From assembly GCA_902798695.1 (NCBI GenBank), contig CADBXK010000001.1, positions 434,001-498,000 of the forward strand: 64,000 nucleotides of DNA, given 5' to 3'. This DNA is from Oscillospiraceae bacterium. GTDB taxonomy: Bacteria > Bacillota > Clostridia > Oscillospirales > Ruminococcaceae. The translations under genes were made by a program, and so were the position numbers. Within the stretch, counting starts at the first letter, position 1; each line of letters opens with the position of its first letter. The notes under the pieces are model-generated. The model saw only the letters and a list, made by a program, of their open reading frames with translations, had not been told where the DNA came from and did not search any database. Positions 47,699 through 56,171 of the stretch are shown here, in pieces.

Positions 47699-48376
47699 GT
47701 GATAATTTCTTTAATAAGAGCCATTATACTATACACTTTAATTATCTTTGCAATACGACTAATGGGTAAAAGACAAATTGGCGAACTCCAACCCGGAGAG
47801 CTAGCAATAACCATATTAATTTCAAATATAGCCGTATTACCCATTGAAGATATAAATGTTCCTCTAGCTTTGGGAGCAGTCCCCATACTAACTCTAGTGT
47901 GTTTTGAACTATTAATATCAATATTAAATATGAAAAGTTCTAAATTAAGAACTATTTTATCAGGCAAACCTATGTTTGTAATACAAAACGGAAAAATTAA
48001 TCAAAAAGCAATTAAAGCACTTAGATTCACTATAGATGACCTAATGGAAGGCCTTAGAAGCTGCGAAGTTTTTGATATATCTCAAGTCGCATATGCAATA
48101 GTAGAAACAAATGGATCTATGAGTGTTATTAAAAAATTTCAATCTCAAAATGTAACAGCACAAATGCTAGAATTAAAAGACCAACCAACCACAATCCCAT
48201 TAGTTATAGTTTCAGATGGTAAAATAGTGGATGACAATCTAAAAGAGATGGGTTTAACAAAAAAATGGCTACTAAATGAACTACAACAAGAAAATATAAA
48301 TGAAAAAGATATATTTATAATGACATCAGATCCTAATAAAAATACATTTATTAGTCTCAAGGAGCAAGTTAAATGA
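47699..48376 (+). CDS. YetF/DUF421-family membrane protein
   Basis: The 225-residue protein has about three N-terminal membrane helices (about 1-75). A cytoplasmic DUF421 region follows with RLMGKRQIGELQPGELAITILISNIAVLPIED and IIQNGKI-like sequence (FVIQNGKINQ). The C-terminal region is soluble. In sporulating Firmicutes this family occurs with small exported proteins and has been linked to spore or envelope functions, but its activity is unknown. The GTG start follows AAGGAG. The gene overlaps the next by four bases. Confidence 0.88.
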   Translation: MIISLIRAIILYTLIIFAIRLMGKRQIGELQPGELAITILISNIAVLPIEDINVPLALGAVPILTLVCFELLISILNMKSSKLRTILSGKPMFVIQNGKINQKAIKALRFTIDDLMEGLRSCEVFDISQVAYAIVETNGSMSVIKKFQSQNVTAQMLELKDQPTTIPLVIVSDGKIVDDNLKEMGLTKKWLLNELQQENINEKDIFIMTSDPNKNTFISLKEQVK

Positions 48377-48753
48377 AAAGAATAATAACAGTATCAATTA
48401 TATTTATATTACTTTTATCAGCAGGCATTTTTGCAATATTAGATGCAAACGGCAGATGTTGCCAATTAATTGAACTTGCAGAAAAAACAAAAAACTATGT
48501 AGAAAACAATGACATGGAAAATGCAAAAACATATCAAGAAAAATTAGAACTTGTTTGGAAAGAACAAGAAAATATTATGCGACTTTATCTTAGAAGAGAC
48601 AATCTTGAAGAAATAGATCGCGAAATGGGAAGCCTATCAGAAATTGTAAAACTAGAAGATCAAGTAGAATCTGGAAAATCTTTAGATTCAATAATTCAAT
48701 ATTGCCACGAAATAATTGAAGACGAAAAACCAACACTATGTAATATATTATAG
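48373..48753 (+). CDS. DUF4363-type small exported protein
   Basis: A 126-residue protein with one N-terminal hydrophobic segment (about residues 5-24, signal anchor or signal peptide) and a helical, acidic remainder. The arrangement next to a DUF421 protein is the common DUF421-DUF4363 pair of Clostridia, and the ATGA overlap implies coupled translation. The function is unknown. It ends one base before the convergent nrdR. Confidence 0.78.
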   Translation: MKRIITVSIIFILLLSAGIFAILDANGRCCQLIELAEKTKNYVENNDMENAKTYQEKLELVWKEQENIMRLYLRRDNLEEIDREMGSLSEIVKLEDQVESGKSLDSIIQYCHEIIEDEKPTLCNIL

Positions 48754-49197
48754 CTATAGTTTTTTTAATTCATCCATAAACTCTTCAACTGATGAAAATT
48801 CATAATAAACCGAAGCAAATCTTATATAAGCAACAACATCAACTTTCTTCAATTTTCTCATAGTTATTTCAGCAATTTTATAAGATTGAATTTCTTCTAC
48901 AAATAAACCCAGTAACTCATTTTCAACCTCAAAAACAATATTTTTTAAAACATCTAAATCCACAGATCTTTTTCCAAAAGCTATAAGCAATCTAGAAATT
49001 AATTTATCTCTATTAAATCTTTGTCTTGAATTATCCTTCTTTATAACTAAAATAGGTATAGTCTCTATAGATTCGTATGTTGTAAATCGTCCTAAACATT
49101 TCAAGCATTCTCTTCTTCGGCGAATCGATTTTCCATCAGCAGTTGAGCGAGAATCTACAACCTTATTGGCATCACTTTTACAATATGGACATATCAT
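48754..49197 (-). CDS. nrdR: Transcriptional repressor NrdR
   Basis: NrdR represses ribonucleotide reductase genes, sensing ATP/dATP through its ATP-cone. The 147-residue protein has a zinc ribbon with Cys3, Cys6, Cys31 and Cys34 (MICPYC and ECLKC). An ATP-cone follows, starting PILVIKKDNSRQRFNRDKL and running to VAYIRFASVYYEF. No ribonucleotide reductase genes are in the window. The gene ends immediately next to the DUF4363 gene, tail to tail. Confidence 0.96.
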   Translation of the reverse strand: MICPYCKSDANKVVDSRSTADGKSIRRRRECLKCLGRFTTYESIETIPILVIKKDNSRQRFNRDKLISRLLIAFGKRSVDLDVLKNIVFEVENELLGLFVEEIQSYKIAEITMRKLKKVDVVAYIRFASVYYEFSSVEEFMDELKKL

Positions 49198-49263
49198 AAA
49201 ATTTCTCCTTAAAATCTAAAGTAATATCTGGTTAATCCATATATTTTATTTTAAATATAACAC

Positions 49264-49302
49264 AAATTGTCCAACACTTCAACCTTAAGCGTTGGACAAT
49301 TT
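49264..49302 (-). terminator. Hairpin downstream of the glucokinase gene
   Basis: AAATTGTCCAAC (49264-49275) and GTTGGACAATTT (49291-49302) form a perfect 12-base inverted repeat. The T tail is short, so termination strength is uncertain. Confidence 0.55.
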
Positions 49303-49316
49303 AAAACATAAAAATT

Positions 49317-50270
49317 TTACTGAAATTTAAACAACATAGCAGCACCAATCAAGCCAGCATCGTTTCCTAATTTAGCCGCAACAATTTTACAACGATCTTT
49401 TGAATTTCTAGCATAATCTTCTTTATCGAAGATTTCTTTTAGAGGATTAATCAATAAATCTCCAGCTTGACTAACACCTCCACCAATACATAAAACTTGT
49501 GGCTGAAAGATATTAACTATATTAGTAATTCCACAAGCAAGATGTGAAACAAATATATTTAAAATTTCCTTAGCAGCAGAATCTCCATCAACAACTGCGC
49601 CAAACAAAGCAGTTCCGCTTATATTATGCTTTTCGTTATATACTTTCCATAATTTGCTATCAGGATATTTATTAATAACTTCTGCAGATGTTTTAGCTAG
49701 TCCAGTAGCAGAAGCATACGCTTCAAAACATCCATTACGTCCACAATTACAGGGTCTTCCACATTGTTCAATAACTATATGGCCGAGTTCTCCACCACTA
49801 TAATTAAATCCCCTGTAAAGCTTTTTATTTAAAATAATTCCTCCACCAATACCTGTTCCTAAAGTTATAACTACCATGGTATCTAACCCACAACCAGCTC
49901 CACAAACAAATTCTCCCAAAGCAGCGGCATTAGCATCATTTTCAATATATACATCTTTTCCTATTTTTCTTTCTAGTAACTCAGCAAATTTAACATTACT
50001 ATAGTTAAAATTACAAGAATAAATAATAACCTTATCTTGTGTATTTACAGTCCCCGGAACACCTATACCAACATTCTCAATATCATCAATACTGATACAT
50101 GATTTTTTCAAAACTTCATCAATAAGGTTAGCTATATCTACACTTAAAACTTCAGGTTCTTTTGGTAAATTAGTCTTGCAAGAGCTTTTATTCAATATTT
50201 TTCCATTTTCATCTACCACTGCAGCCACTATATTAGTTCCACCTAAATCAACTCCAACATAGTACTTCAT
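49317..50270 (-). CDS. glkA: ROK-family glucokinase
   Basis: It phosphorylates glucose with ATP. The 317-residue protein shows the ROK landmarks: N-terminal phosphate loop GVDLGGTNIVAAVVD, IENDANAAALGEF, TLGTGIGGGIILN, the zinc motif CGRPCNCGRNGCFEAYAS and the C-terminal IGGGVSQAG. ROK members also include fructokinases and regulators; the absence of a DNA-binding domain and the overall pattern favour glucokinase. GGAGG precedes the ATG. It is monocistronic and divergent from sigG. Confidence 0.9.
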   Translation of the reverse strand: MKYYVGVDLGGTNIVAAVVDENGKILNKSSCKTNLPKEPEVLSVDIANLIDEVLKKSCISIDDIENVGIGVPGTVNTQDKVIIYSCNFNYSNVKFAELLERKIGKDVYIENDANAAALGEFVCGAGCGLDTMVVITLGTGIGGGIILNKKLYRGFNYSGGELGHIVIEQCGRPCNCGRNGCFEAYASATGLAKTSAEVINKYPDSKLWKVYNEKHNISGTALFGAVVDGDSAAKEILNIFVSHLACGITNIVNIFQPQVLCIGGGVSQAGDLLINPLKEIFDKEDYARNSKDRCKIVAAKLGNDAGLIGAAMLFKFQ

Positions 50271-50419
50271 ACATATCCTCCAAAATTATAATATTTTCCT
50301 AAAATTACCAAACAAATATTAACTATTATATAAAACAACCTGAATTTGTTTTAATTATTTGCCCAAACTATTTAAAAAGAAATTCTTAAAACCAACAAAT
50401 AGAAAGGGCTAAAACAACA

Positions 50420-51202
50420 ATGTATTTCAATAAAGTTAAAATAAGTGGATTAGACACGACGAGCTTAAAAGTTCTAACTGAAAAAGAAAAAAAAGCTCTA
50501 CTGACAAAGATAAAAAACAATGATCATCCAGAAAAAGCTAGAGAAAAACTCATAAAAGGCAACCTAAAACTAGTGCTCAGCGTAGTCCAACGTTTCTCAG
50601 CTCGTGGAGAAAACATGGACGATTTATTTCAAGTCGGCTGCATAGGCCTAATAAAAGCAATCGATCGATTTGACATAAATCAAAACGTTCGATTTTCAAC
50701 ATATGCCGTTCCAATGATTCAAGGTGAACTCAGAAGATATCTCAGAGATTATTGTAGCATAAAAGTCTCCCGATCACTAAAAGATATTGCATACAAAGCA
50801 ATGAAAATTAAAGAGTCTTTCATAAACAAAAACAACAGAGAACCAACTTTTGATGAAATTATTGAAGAAATGCAAGAATCAAGTAAAAACGTATTCATGG
50901 CATTAGAGTCAATAATAGACCCCGTATCACTATACGAGCCAATATATTCCGATTCCACTAACGACACAATATATGTTATGGATCAAATTGGCAGTCAATC
51001 AACAGACAAAAGTTGGCTAAATCAAATGCTTATCAAAAAAACAATCTCAAACTTAACTGATCGCGAAAAAAGAATATTATCTCTAAGATTCTTATCTGGA
51101 AAAACACAAGTAGAAGTTGCAGAAGAAATAGGCATATCTCAAGCACAAGTTAGTCGACTAGAAAAAAACGCACTCAACTCAATAAAATCTCAAATTGACT
51201 AG
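50420..51202 (+). CDS. sigG: Sporulation sigma factor SigG (late forespore)
   Basis: Sigma-G directs late forespore transcription. The 260 residues match it closely: KVKISGLDTTSLKVLTEKEK (compare SigG VEICGVDTSKLPVL), the region 2 block NLKLVLSVVQRFSARGENMDDLFQVGCIGLIKAIDRFD, FSTYAVPMIQGELRRYLRD, VSRSLKDIAYKAM, and the region 4 helix-turn-helix KTQVEVAEEIGISQAQVSRLEK. AGAAAGGG precedes the ATG. It lies alone, without the spoIIG genes often near it. Its presence shows the organism can form endospores, or recently could. Confidence 0.95.
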   Translation: MYFNKVKISGLDTTSLKVLTEKEKKALLTKIKNNDHPEKAREKLIKGNLKLVLSVVQRFSARGENMDDLFQVGCIGLIKAIDRFDINQNVRFSTYAVPMIQGELRRYLRDYCSIKVSRSLKDIAYKAMKIKESFINKNNREPTFDEIIEEMQESSKNVFMALESIIDPVSLYEPIYSDSTNDTIYVMDQIGSQSTDKSWLNQMLIKKTISNLTDREKRILSLRFLSGKTQVEVAEEIGISQAQVSRLEKNALNSIKSQID

Positions 51203-53130
51203 AATGTGCTTTTCAAATAATTCAAAAGCCCACCAGCTAAAATAATGTCTCTATCTCTATCTTCAAGATTATATTTAACACCAATCTCAATGCCTTTAGT
51301 CTTATTCACCAAAACAATTGGTTCATTATTTCGAATAGCTTCTCTTAAATTTAAAATTTCTAACTTATCGTTCTGATCTATTTTACTATAATCATCTTCA
51401 TTTACAAAAGTTAACGGCAATATACCCGTGTTTATCAGATTTGCTTCATGTATTCTAGCAAAACTCTTGGTCAAAACAACCTTAATCCCCAAATAAAGCG
51501 GAACTAGCGCTGCATGCTCACGAGATGAACCCTGCCCATAGTTTATTCCACCAACTATAACTCCATTTTCCACCTTCTTCGCACGTTCAGCAAATGTAGG
51601 ATCTACAACTTCAAAGCAAAATTTAGACAAATATGGGATATTTGAACGATATGGTAAAATTTTTGAACCAGCAGGCATAATATGATCAGTAGTTATATTA
51701 TCATCAACTTTCAAAACAACCTCTGCCTCAATGCTATCTGGAAGTTTATCTGCAACAGGGAACGGTTTTATGTTCGGGCCTCTAAACACTTCAACTTCCG
51801 AAGCCTCTTCAACACTTGCTGGAGGTTCAATCATATTATCGTTAACCATAAAAAATTCAGGCATTTTAAAATTAGGCATATTTTCCAATTCTGTCGGATT
51901 AGAAAGAACACCGTTCAATGCAGAATATGCTGCAACTTCAGGAGAAATCAAATAAATTTGAGCGTCTTTTGTTCCGCTACGACCAAGGAAATTTCGATTG
52001 AAAGTTCTTAAAGAAACTCCCTTGGAATTTGGAGATTGACCCATTCCGATACATGGTCCGCAAGCACTCTCCAAAATTCTTGCTCCTGCATCAATCATAT
52101 CAGCAAGCATACCGTTTCGTGCCAACATAGTCAAAACCTGTTTAGATCCCGGTGCTATTGACAAAGACACATCAGGATGAACTTTTTTCCCTCTCAATAT
52201 GTGAGCAACTTTCATCATATCTGTTAATGAAGAATTTGTGCAAGATCCTATACAAACCTGATCCACCTTCAAACTGCCAACTTCATCTACAGATTTTACA
52301 TTATCAGGCGAATGTGGACAAGCAACCATAGGAACTAACGAATCCAAATCCACATTAATTACCTCATCATAAACAGCATCATTATCCGCCAACAAAGAAA
52401 CCCAATCTTCTTCTCTTCCCTGAGCTCTTAAAAATTCGTGAGTTACCTCATCAGAAGGGAAAATTGAAGTTGTTGCTCCAAGCTCAGCTCCCATATTAGT
52501 TATTGTAGCACGCTCTGGAACAGACAAAGAGCTTACTCCTTCTCCACCATATTCAATTATTTTTCCGACTCCGCCTTTAACTGTCATAATTTGCAAAACT
52601 TTCAATATAATATCTTTTGCACTAACCCAAGGCTTCAACGAACCATTCAAATTAACCCTAACCATCTGAGGCATAGTAATATAATATGGCTTACCGGCCA
52701 TAGCACAAGCAACATCAAATCCGCCCGCACCACATGCAAGCATTCCAATTCCCCCACCAGTTGGTGTATGACTATCTGAACCAATTAAAGTTTTGCCTGG
52801 CTTTCCAAAACGCTCCAAATGCACCTGATGACAAATTCCGTTTCCTGGCCTTGAAAAATATATTCCATGTTTTTTTGCAACACTTCCTATATACTTATGA
52901 TCATCTGCATTCATAAAACCAGACTGCAAAGTATTATGATCTATATACGCAACACTCTTCTCGGTTTTAACTCTATCAACACCCAATGCTTCAAATTGCA
53001 AATAAGCCATTGTTCCTGTTGCATCTTGAGTTAATGTTTGATCTATCTTTAAAGCTATCTTAGCTCCGCGTCTCATTTCACCTGAAACAATATGCTTTTT
53101 AATGATTTTTTCAGCTATTGTGTAACCCAT
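51199..53130 (-). CDS. acnA: Aconitate hydratase
   Basis: It isomerises citrate to isocitrate through aconitate with a [4Fe-4S] cluster. The 643-residue protein has the clostridial/mitochondrial-type order. It includes LIGSDSHTPTGGGIGMLACGAGGFD, the cluster cysteines in VCIGSCTNSS and ESACGPCIGMGQSP, and the swivel domain with GINYGQGSSREHAALVPLYLG. The ATG at 53130 is chosen because GGGAGAGG precedes it; the frame to 53148 is rejected. It overlaps the end of the convergent sigG by four bases. Its role here is probably glutamate precursor supply. Confidence 0.96.
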   Translation of the reverse strand: MGYTIAEKIIKKHIVSGEMRRGAKIALKIDQTLTQDATGTMAYLQFEALGVDRVKTEKSVAYIDHNTLQSGFMNADDHKYIGSVAKKHGIYFSRPGNGICHQVHLERFGKPGKTLIGSDSHTPTGGGIGMLACGAGGFDVACAMAGKPYYITMPQMVRVNLNGSLKPWVSAKDIILKVLQIMTVKGGVGKIIEYGGEGVSSLSVPERATITNMGAELGATTSIFPSDEVTHEFLRAQGREEDWVSLLADNDAVYDEVINVDLDSLVPMVACPHSPDNVKSVDEVGSLKVDQVCIGSCTNSSLTDMMKVAHILRGKKVHPDVSLSIAPGSKQVLTMLARNGMLADMIDAGARILESACGPCIGMGQSPNSKGVSLRTFNRNFLGRSGTKDAQIYLISPEVAAYSALNGVLSNPTELENMPNFKMPEFFMVNDNMIEPPASVEEASEVEVFRGPNIKPFPVADKLPDSIEAEVVLKVDDNITTDHIMPAGSKILPYRSNIPYLSKFCFEVVDPTFAERAKKVENGVIVGGINYGQGSSREHAALVPLYLGIKVVLTKSFARIHEANLINTGILPLTFVNEDDYSKIDQNDKLEILNLREAIRNNEPIVLVNKTKGIEIGVKYNLEDRDRDIILAGGLLNYLKSTF

Positions 53131-53343
53131 GATTAAAACCTCTCCCATTATAAAAATACTAAGTGATATTTTATCTCATAAAATCGATTATGTCAAGCTT
53201 ACCATAGTACACAAAATTCCCCAATTTCCACAACATTATATTTATTTTTATTCTGTGTATATAACATTCATTACAATTATATTTTCAGAATATAAATATA
53301 ATTAATTTACATATCATATAACAAAAATAGAGGCGGTAGATAA

Positions 53344-54426
53344 ATGGAACAAATAAATTTAAAAAAGCAAAAACAAATACTAATTTATACTGCTTATATT
53401 TCAACAATAATTCTAATATTTTTTTTACTGTTAAAATATATTATTCCTTTTTTTATGCCATTTTTAATTGGCTTTTTAATATCAATAATTTTAAAGCCCA
53501 TATCTAGAGCTATTTGTAAAAAAAGCAATTTAAATTGTAAAATTTGCGGAACCTTAGTTGTAGTAATAGCATACATATTAATAATATTTTTAGTATGTTT
53601 AATTGGCAGTAAAATTATTGAAGCTATACAATCTTTTTATGGATCTTCAAATAGCATATATGAAAATTATATTCTACCCTACATATTCAAAATTAATGAA
53701 CTGACAATTGCAATAGTATCTCAAATCTTACCTAATTTAACAGAACAAACAAATGAAATCATAAAAATTGCTACCAGCGGATTAAATCAAGCCATAGCTA
53801 CACTATCACATTCAATAATAATTTGGATTGCAAAAATTGGAATTAGCGTTCCTAATTTTTTTGTTGGTTTGATATTTGCAATAATGTCATCAATATTTAT
53901 TAGCTCAGATTATAATAACATAGCTCTAAATATAACAAAATTTTTGCCAAAAAAACAAAGAACGTTAATATTTCAAACCAAAATGTACACCATCAAAACA
54001 ATAACAAAATATATTAAAGCTTATCTAATATTAATGTTCTTAACCTTTATAGAATTAATATTTGGCTTTTTAATAATAGGAATAGAAAATCCAATAGGCA
54101 TAGCAGCATTAATATCAATTTGTGATGCAATTCCTCTAATTGGGTCAGGAATTATTATTCTACCATGGTGTTTAATATTGCTAAGCATAGGAAACATACG
54201 GTTAGGTTTAGAACTAATAGTATTAAATTTAATAGTAGGTATTTTACATAGTTTCCTAGAACCAAAAATTCTAGGAAATCAACTTGGTATGCATCCTCTT
54301 GTTACATTAATATCAGTATATATAGGAATAAAATTGTTCGGAATTTTAGGAGTAATATTTATTCCAATAATAATTCAAATTGCATTATCCTTATATAAAA
54401 ATAGAAATCAAGAAAAATTGACATAA
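53344..54426 (+). CDS. AI-2E-family transporter, probable sporulation protein YtvI
   Basis: The 360-residue protein has about eight membrane helices with the AI-2E/PerM pattern. It starts with LKYIIPFFMPFLIGFLISIILKPI. A soluble middle part follows (about 95-160, amphipathic helices), then the late segment FLEPKILGNQLGMHPLVTLISVYIGIKLFGILGVIF that is typical of the family. In Clostridia and Bacilli members of this group annotated YtvI are sporulation membrane proteins, but this assignment is by similarity of pattern only. GAGGCGG precedes the ATG. Confidence 0.75.
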   Translation: MEQINLKKQKQILIYTAYISTIILIFFLLLKYIIPFFMPFLIGFLISIILKPISRAICKKSNLNCKICGTLVVVIAYILIIFLVCLIGSKIIEAIQSFYGSSNSIYENYILPYIFKINELTIAIVSQILPNLTEQTNEIIKIATSGLNQAIATLSHSIIIWIAKIGISVPNFFVGLIFAIMSSIFISSDYNNIALNITKFLPKKQRTLIFQTKMYTIKTITKYIKAYLILMFLTFIELIFGFLIIGIENPIGIAALISICDAIPLIGSGIIILPWCLILLSIGNIRLGLELIVLNLIVGILHSFLEPKILGNQLGMHPLVTLISVYIGIKLFGILGVIFIPIIIQIALSLYKNRNQEKLT

Positions 54427-54472
54427 AAGCCAAGTTTTTTATCAATTTTCAATAATTTTATATATTTTATAC

Positions 54473-54501
54473 TTGACACAAACAAATTCAACATGTATAA
54501 T
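54473..54501 (+). promoter_or_regulatory. Strong promoter of the first secreted paralog
   Basis: TTGACA (54473-54478) and TATAAT (54496-54501), both perfect consensus boxes, are 17 bases apart. The product gene begins 77 bases after the -10 box. Confidence 0.88.
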
Positions 54502-54578
54502 TGCGTAAAATGATGTGTTTTTTTTCATTAATTTCTTAAGAGTCTTAAATTAATTTAATTGTTTGGGGGTCTTAGATA

Positions 54579-55064
54579 ATGAATATTAAAAAGATTATTT
54601 CAATTATTTGTTGCTTTCTTACAATTTTATTGTCAACAATATTGACAACGTCTGCAGCTAAGAGTGTAAAATTATCAAAATTAAGTGATCCTCAGGTTTT
54701 TATTAAAGTAATGGACTTTAACAACTCAAAATTGATTATGTTAAACTGGTATATTTCACACACAAATCCTTACAATCCTATGGCAAAAAGTTTAATAAAT
54801 TTATACCACAAATTAGATAATTTAGTAGTTTCTGATATTAGTGTTGCTAACGAATTAAACGAAACTGCTAATAGCGTTAATTCTAACTCAATAGGATGTC
54901 AATTGGAAAACCTATTTTTATTTCTTGATACCATAGGCGAAACATTTGGTAGAAACCCATTTGAAAAATCAAATTCAACTTACTTTAGTAGTTATTTTGC
55001 GCCAAAGTTAAATATTAAAATCAAAAATCTACTTGAAAGAATAGATCAAGTCAGCAATTTATAA
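54579..55064 (+). CDS. Small secreted protein of unknown family, copy 1
   Basis: I do not recognise this 161-residue protein. It has a signal peptide (about residues 1-27, a positive start, a hydrophobic core and TTSAA). The mature part is helical, Asn/Ser/Leu-rich, without membrane segments, and has one cysteine (in IGCQ). The C-terminal 76 residues (from DISVANELN to RIDQVSNL) are highly similar to the next gene, so the two are tandem paralogs. A near-perfect promoter precedes it and GGGGG lies before the ATG. It could be an envelope or extracellular factor, but no function can be stated. Confidence 0.8.
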   Translation: MNIKKIISIICCFLTILLSTILTTSAAKSVKLSKLSDPQVFIKVMDFNNSKLIMLNWYISHTNPYNPMAKSLINLYHKLDNLVVSDISVANELNETANSVNSNSIGCQLENLFLFLDTIGETFGRNPFEKSNSTYFSSYFAPKLNIKIKNLLERIDQVSNL

Positions 55065-55163
55065 AATTCTAAAAAAGTAAATTTTAAATGAAATTAATAA
55101 CAAAACTAATCAAACCCACTTAATATTTAAAAATTAAAAACTCAATACACAAATCGACCTTTT

Positions 55164-55170
55164 TTCGACA
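55164..55170 (+). promoter_or_regulatory. Possible Spo0A box
   Basis: TTCGACA (complement TGTCGAA) matches the 7-base Spo0A box and lies 87 bases before the second secreted paralog. Seven bases are a weak signal on their own. Confidence 0.2.
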
Positions 55171-55256
55171 AATTTATATACATCTATAGTTGACGTTTAC
55201 TAGTGTGCATCATACGCTTAGTGTTAATTACTATATACTTTTCGGAGGTTATAATT

Positions 55257-55733
55257 ATGATTATCAAAAAAATTATTTCAACTGTGCTATGTATGCTCAT
55301 ACTTTTATCGTCAACAACACTTCCCATATCCGCTGCTTGGAACGGATGTTGCAGCAATGCTCAAATTAATAACCAAGTGCAATTGTTTAACAAAACAAAA
55401 CTAAAAAAATTAAATTGGTATATTTTGTGCGGTAGTTTCGACCATTTTATCACAAAAGACTTAATTACTGTATATAAGAAATTAATTGATTTAGAAGTTT
55501 CTGATATTAGTGTAGCTAACGAACTAAATAAAACTGCTAATGGCGGTAATTCTAATTCAATAGGTTCTCAATTGGACAACATTTTTTCTTTTATGGATAT
55601 TGTCAGTGAAAAATATTATACTAACCAATTTGAAAAAACCGATTTAAGGGATTCGAGATGTTATTTTATTGCAAATTTAAATACTAAAATAAGAAACCTA
55701 ATTGCAAGAATAGATCAGGTTAGTAATTTATAA
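55257..55733 (+). CDS. Small secreted protein of unknown family, copy 2
   Basis: This 158-residue paralog follows the first by 192 bases. It has a signal peptide (about 1-28, ending SAAW) and shares DISVANELN, TAN, NSNSIG, QL(D/E)N, FEK and the terminal RIDQVSNL with the first copy. The N-terminal halves of the mature parts differ much more. It has additional cysteines (GCCSN, near the mature N-terminus, and LCGS). The ATG at 55257 is chosen because CGGAGG lies upstream; the frame to 55203 has no site. It ends at a terminator. The role is unknown. Confidence 0.8.
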   Translation: MIIKKIISTVLCMLILLSSTTLPISAAWNGCCSNAQINNQVQLFNKTKLKKLNWYILCGSFDHFITKDLITVYKKLIDLEVSDISVANELNKTANGGNSNSIGSQLDNIFSFMDIVSEKYYTNQFEKTDLRDSRCYFIANLNTKIRNLIARIDQVSNL

Positions 55734-55752
55734 AACTTTAAGCAAACACTAC

Positions 55753-55790
55753 AAAACATACAGTATAGGATAAAAAATACTGTATGTTTT
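55753..55790 (+). terminator. Terminator after the second secreted paralog
   Basis: AAAACATACAGTAT (55753-55766) pairs perfectly with ATACTGTATGTTTT (55777-55790), followed by ATTTTTAC. Confidence 0.9.
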
Positions 55791-55798
55791 ATTTTTAC

Positions 55799-55958
55799 AA
55801 AAAAGATGAGTGACGCGCCATCACTCATCTTCCCACACAGATTCTGTGCTATATATAGCAACGCCAGGCGGAATTTATTATATGGCTATTCGTGGCATTA
55901 TATTTTTATTTTAAACAAAAATAATGCACCATATTTTTCGATCCGGCGAAAATCGTTG
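55799..55958 (-). ncRNA. Candidate small RNA, about 160 bases
   Basis: On the minus strand TATAAT (55969-55964) could start a transcript near 55957. It opens with GCAACG (55959-55954), which pairs with CGTTGC (55863-55858). Between them are further complementary blocks: CGCC with GGCG, GGA with TCC, ATATGG with CCATAT and GCATTAT with ATAATGC. These would fold a long interrupted rod. A strong terminator ends it: GATGAGTGA (55829-55821) pairs with TCACTCATC (55813-55805), then six T. No -35 is evident. It could be a 6S-like or new RNA; no gene lies downstream on this strand. Confidence 0.5.
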
Positions 55959-56071
55959 CTAAAATTATATTATGCTACCAATTACAAATATGCGACAAAT
56001 TACATTAACAAAATTTGTGACAATAGTAAATAAACAAAACATACAAATTTACAAGCTGTGTGTTTTGCTTG

Positions 56072-56100
56072 TTGCACAATTTTCTCGTTTAAAGTATACT
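56072..56100 (+). promoter_or_regulatory. Promoter of the NifU-like/GGGtGRT operon
   Basis: TTGCAC (56072-56077) and TATACT (56095-56100) are 17 bases apart. The inverted repeat ACAAGC (56051-56056) and GCTTGT (56067-56072) abuts the -35. The 11-base repeat TGTGTGTTTTG occurs at 56057-56067 and 56107-56117, on both sides of the promoter. Confidence 0.6.
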
Positions 56101-56171
56101 TATATGTGTGTGTTTTGAAAATCGTTTTTAATTCAAAAATACAAATTGCTAATATTGAAAGGAGTTTATAT

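Noticed and set aside
55806..56033. 75-codon plus-strand reading frame
   Set aside because: It has no ribosome binding site, an odd composition, and lies across the candidate minus-strand RNA with its terminator.
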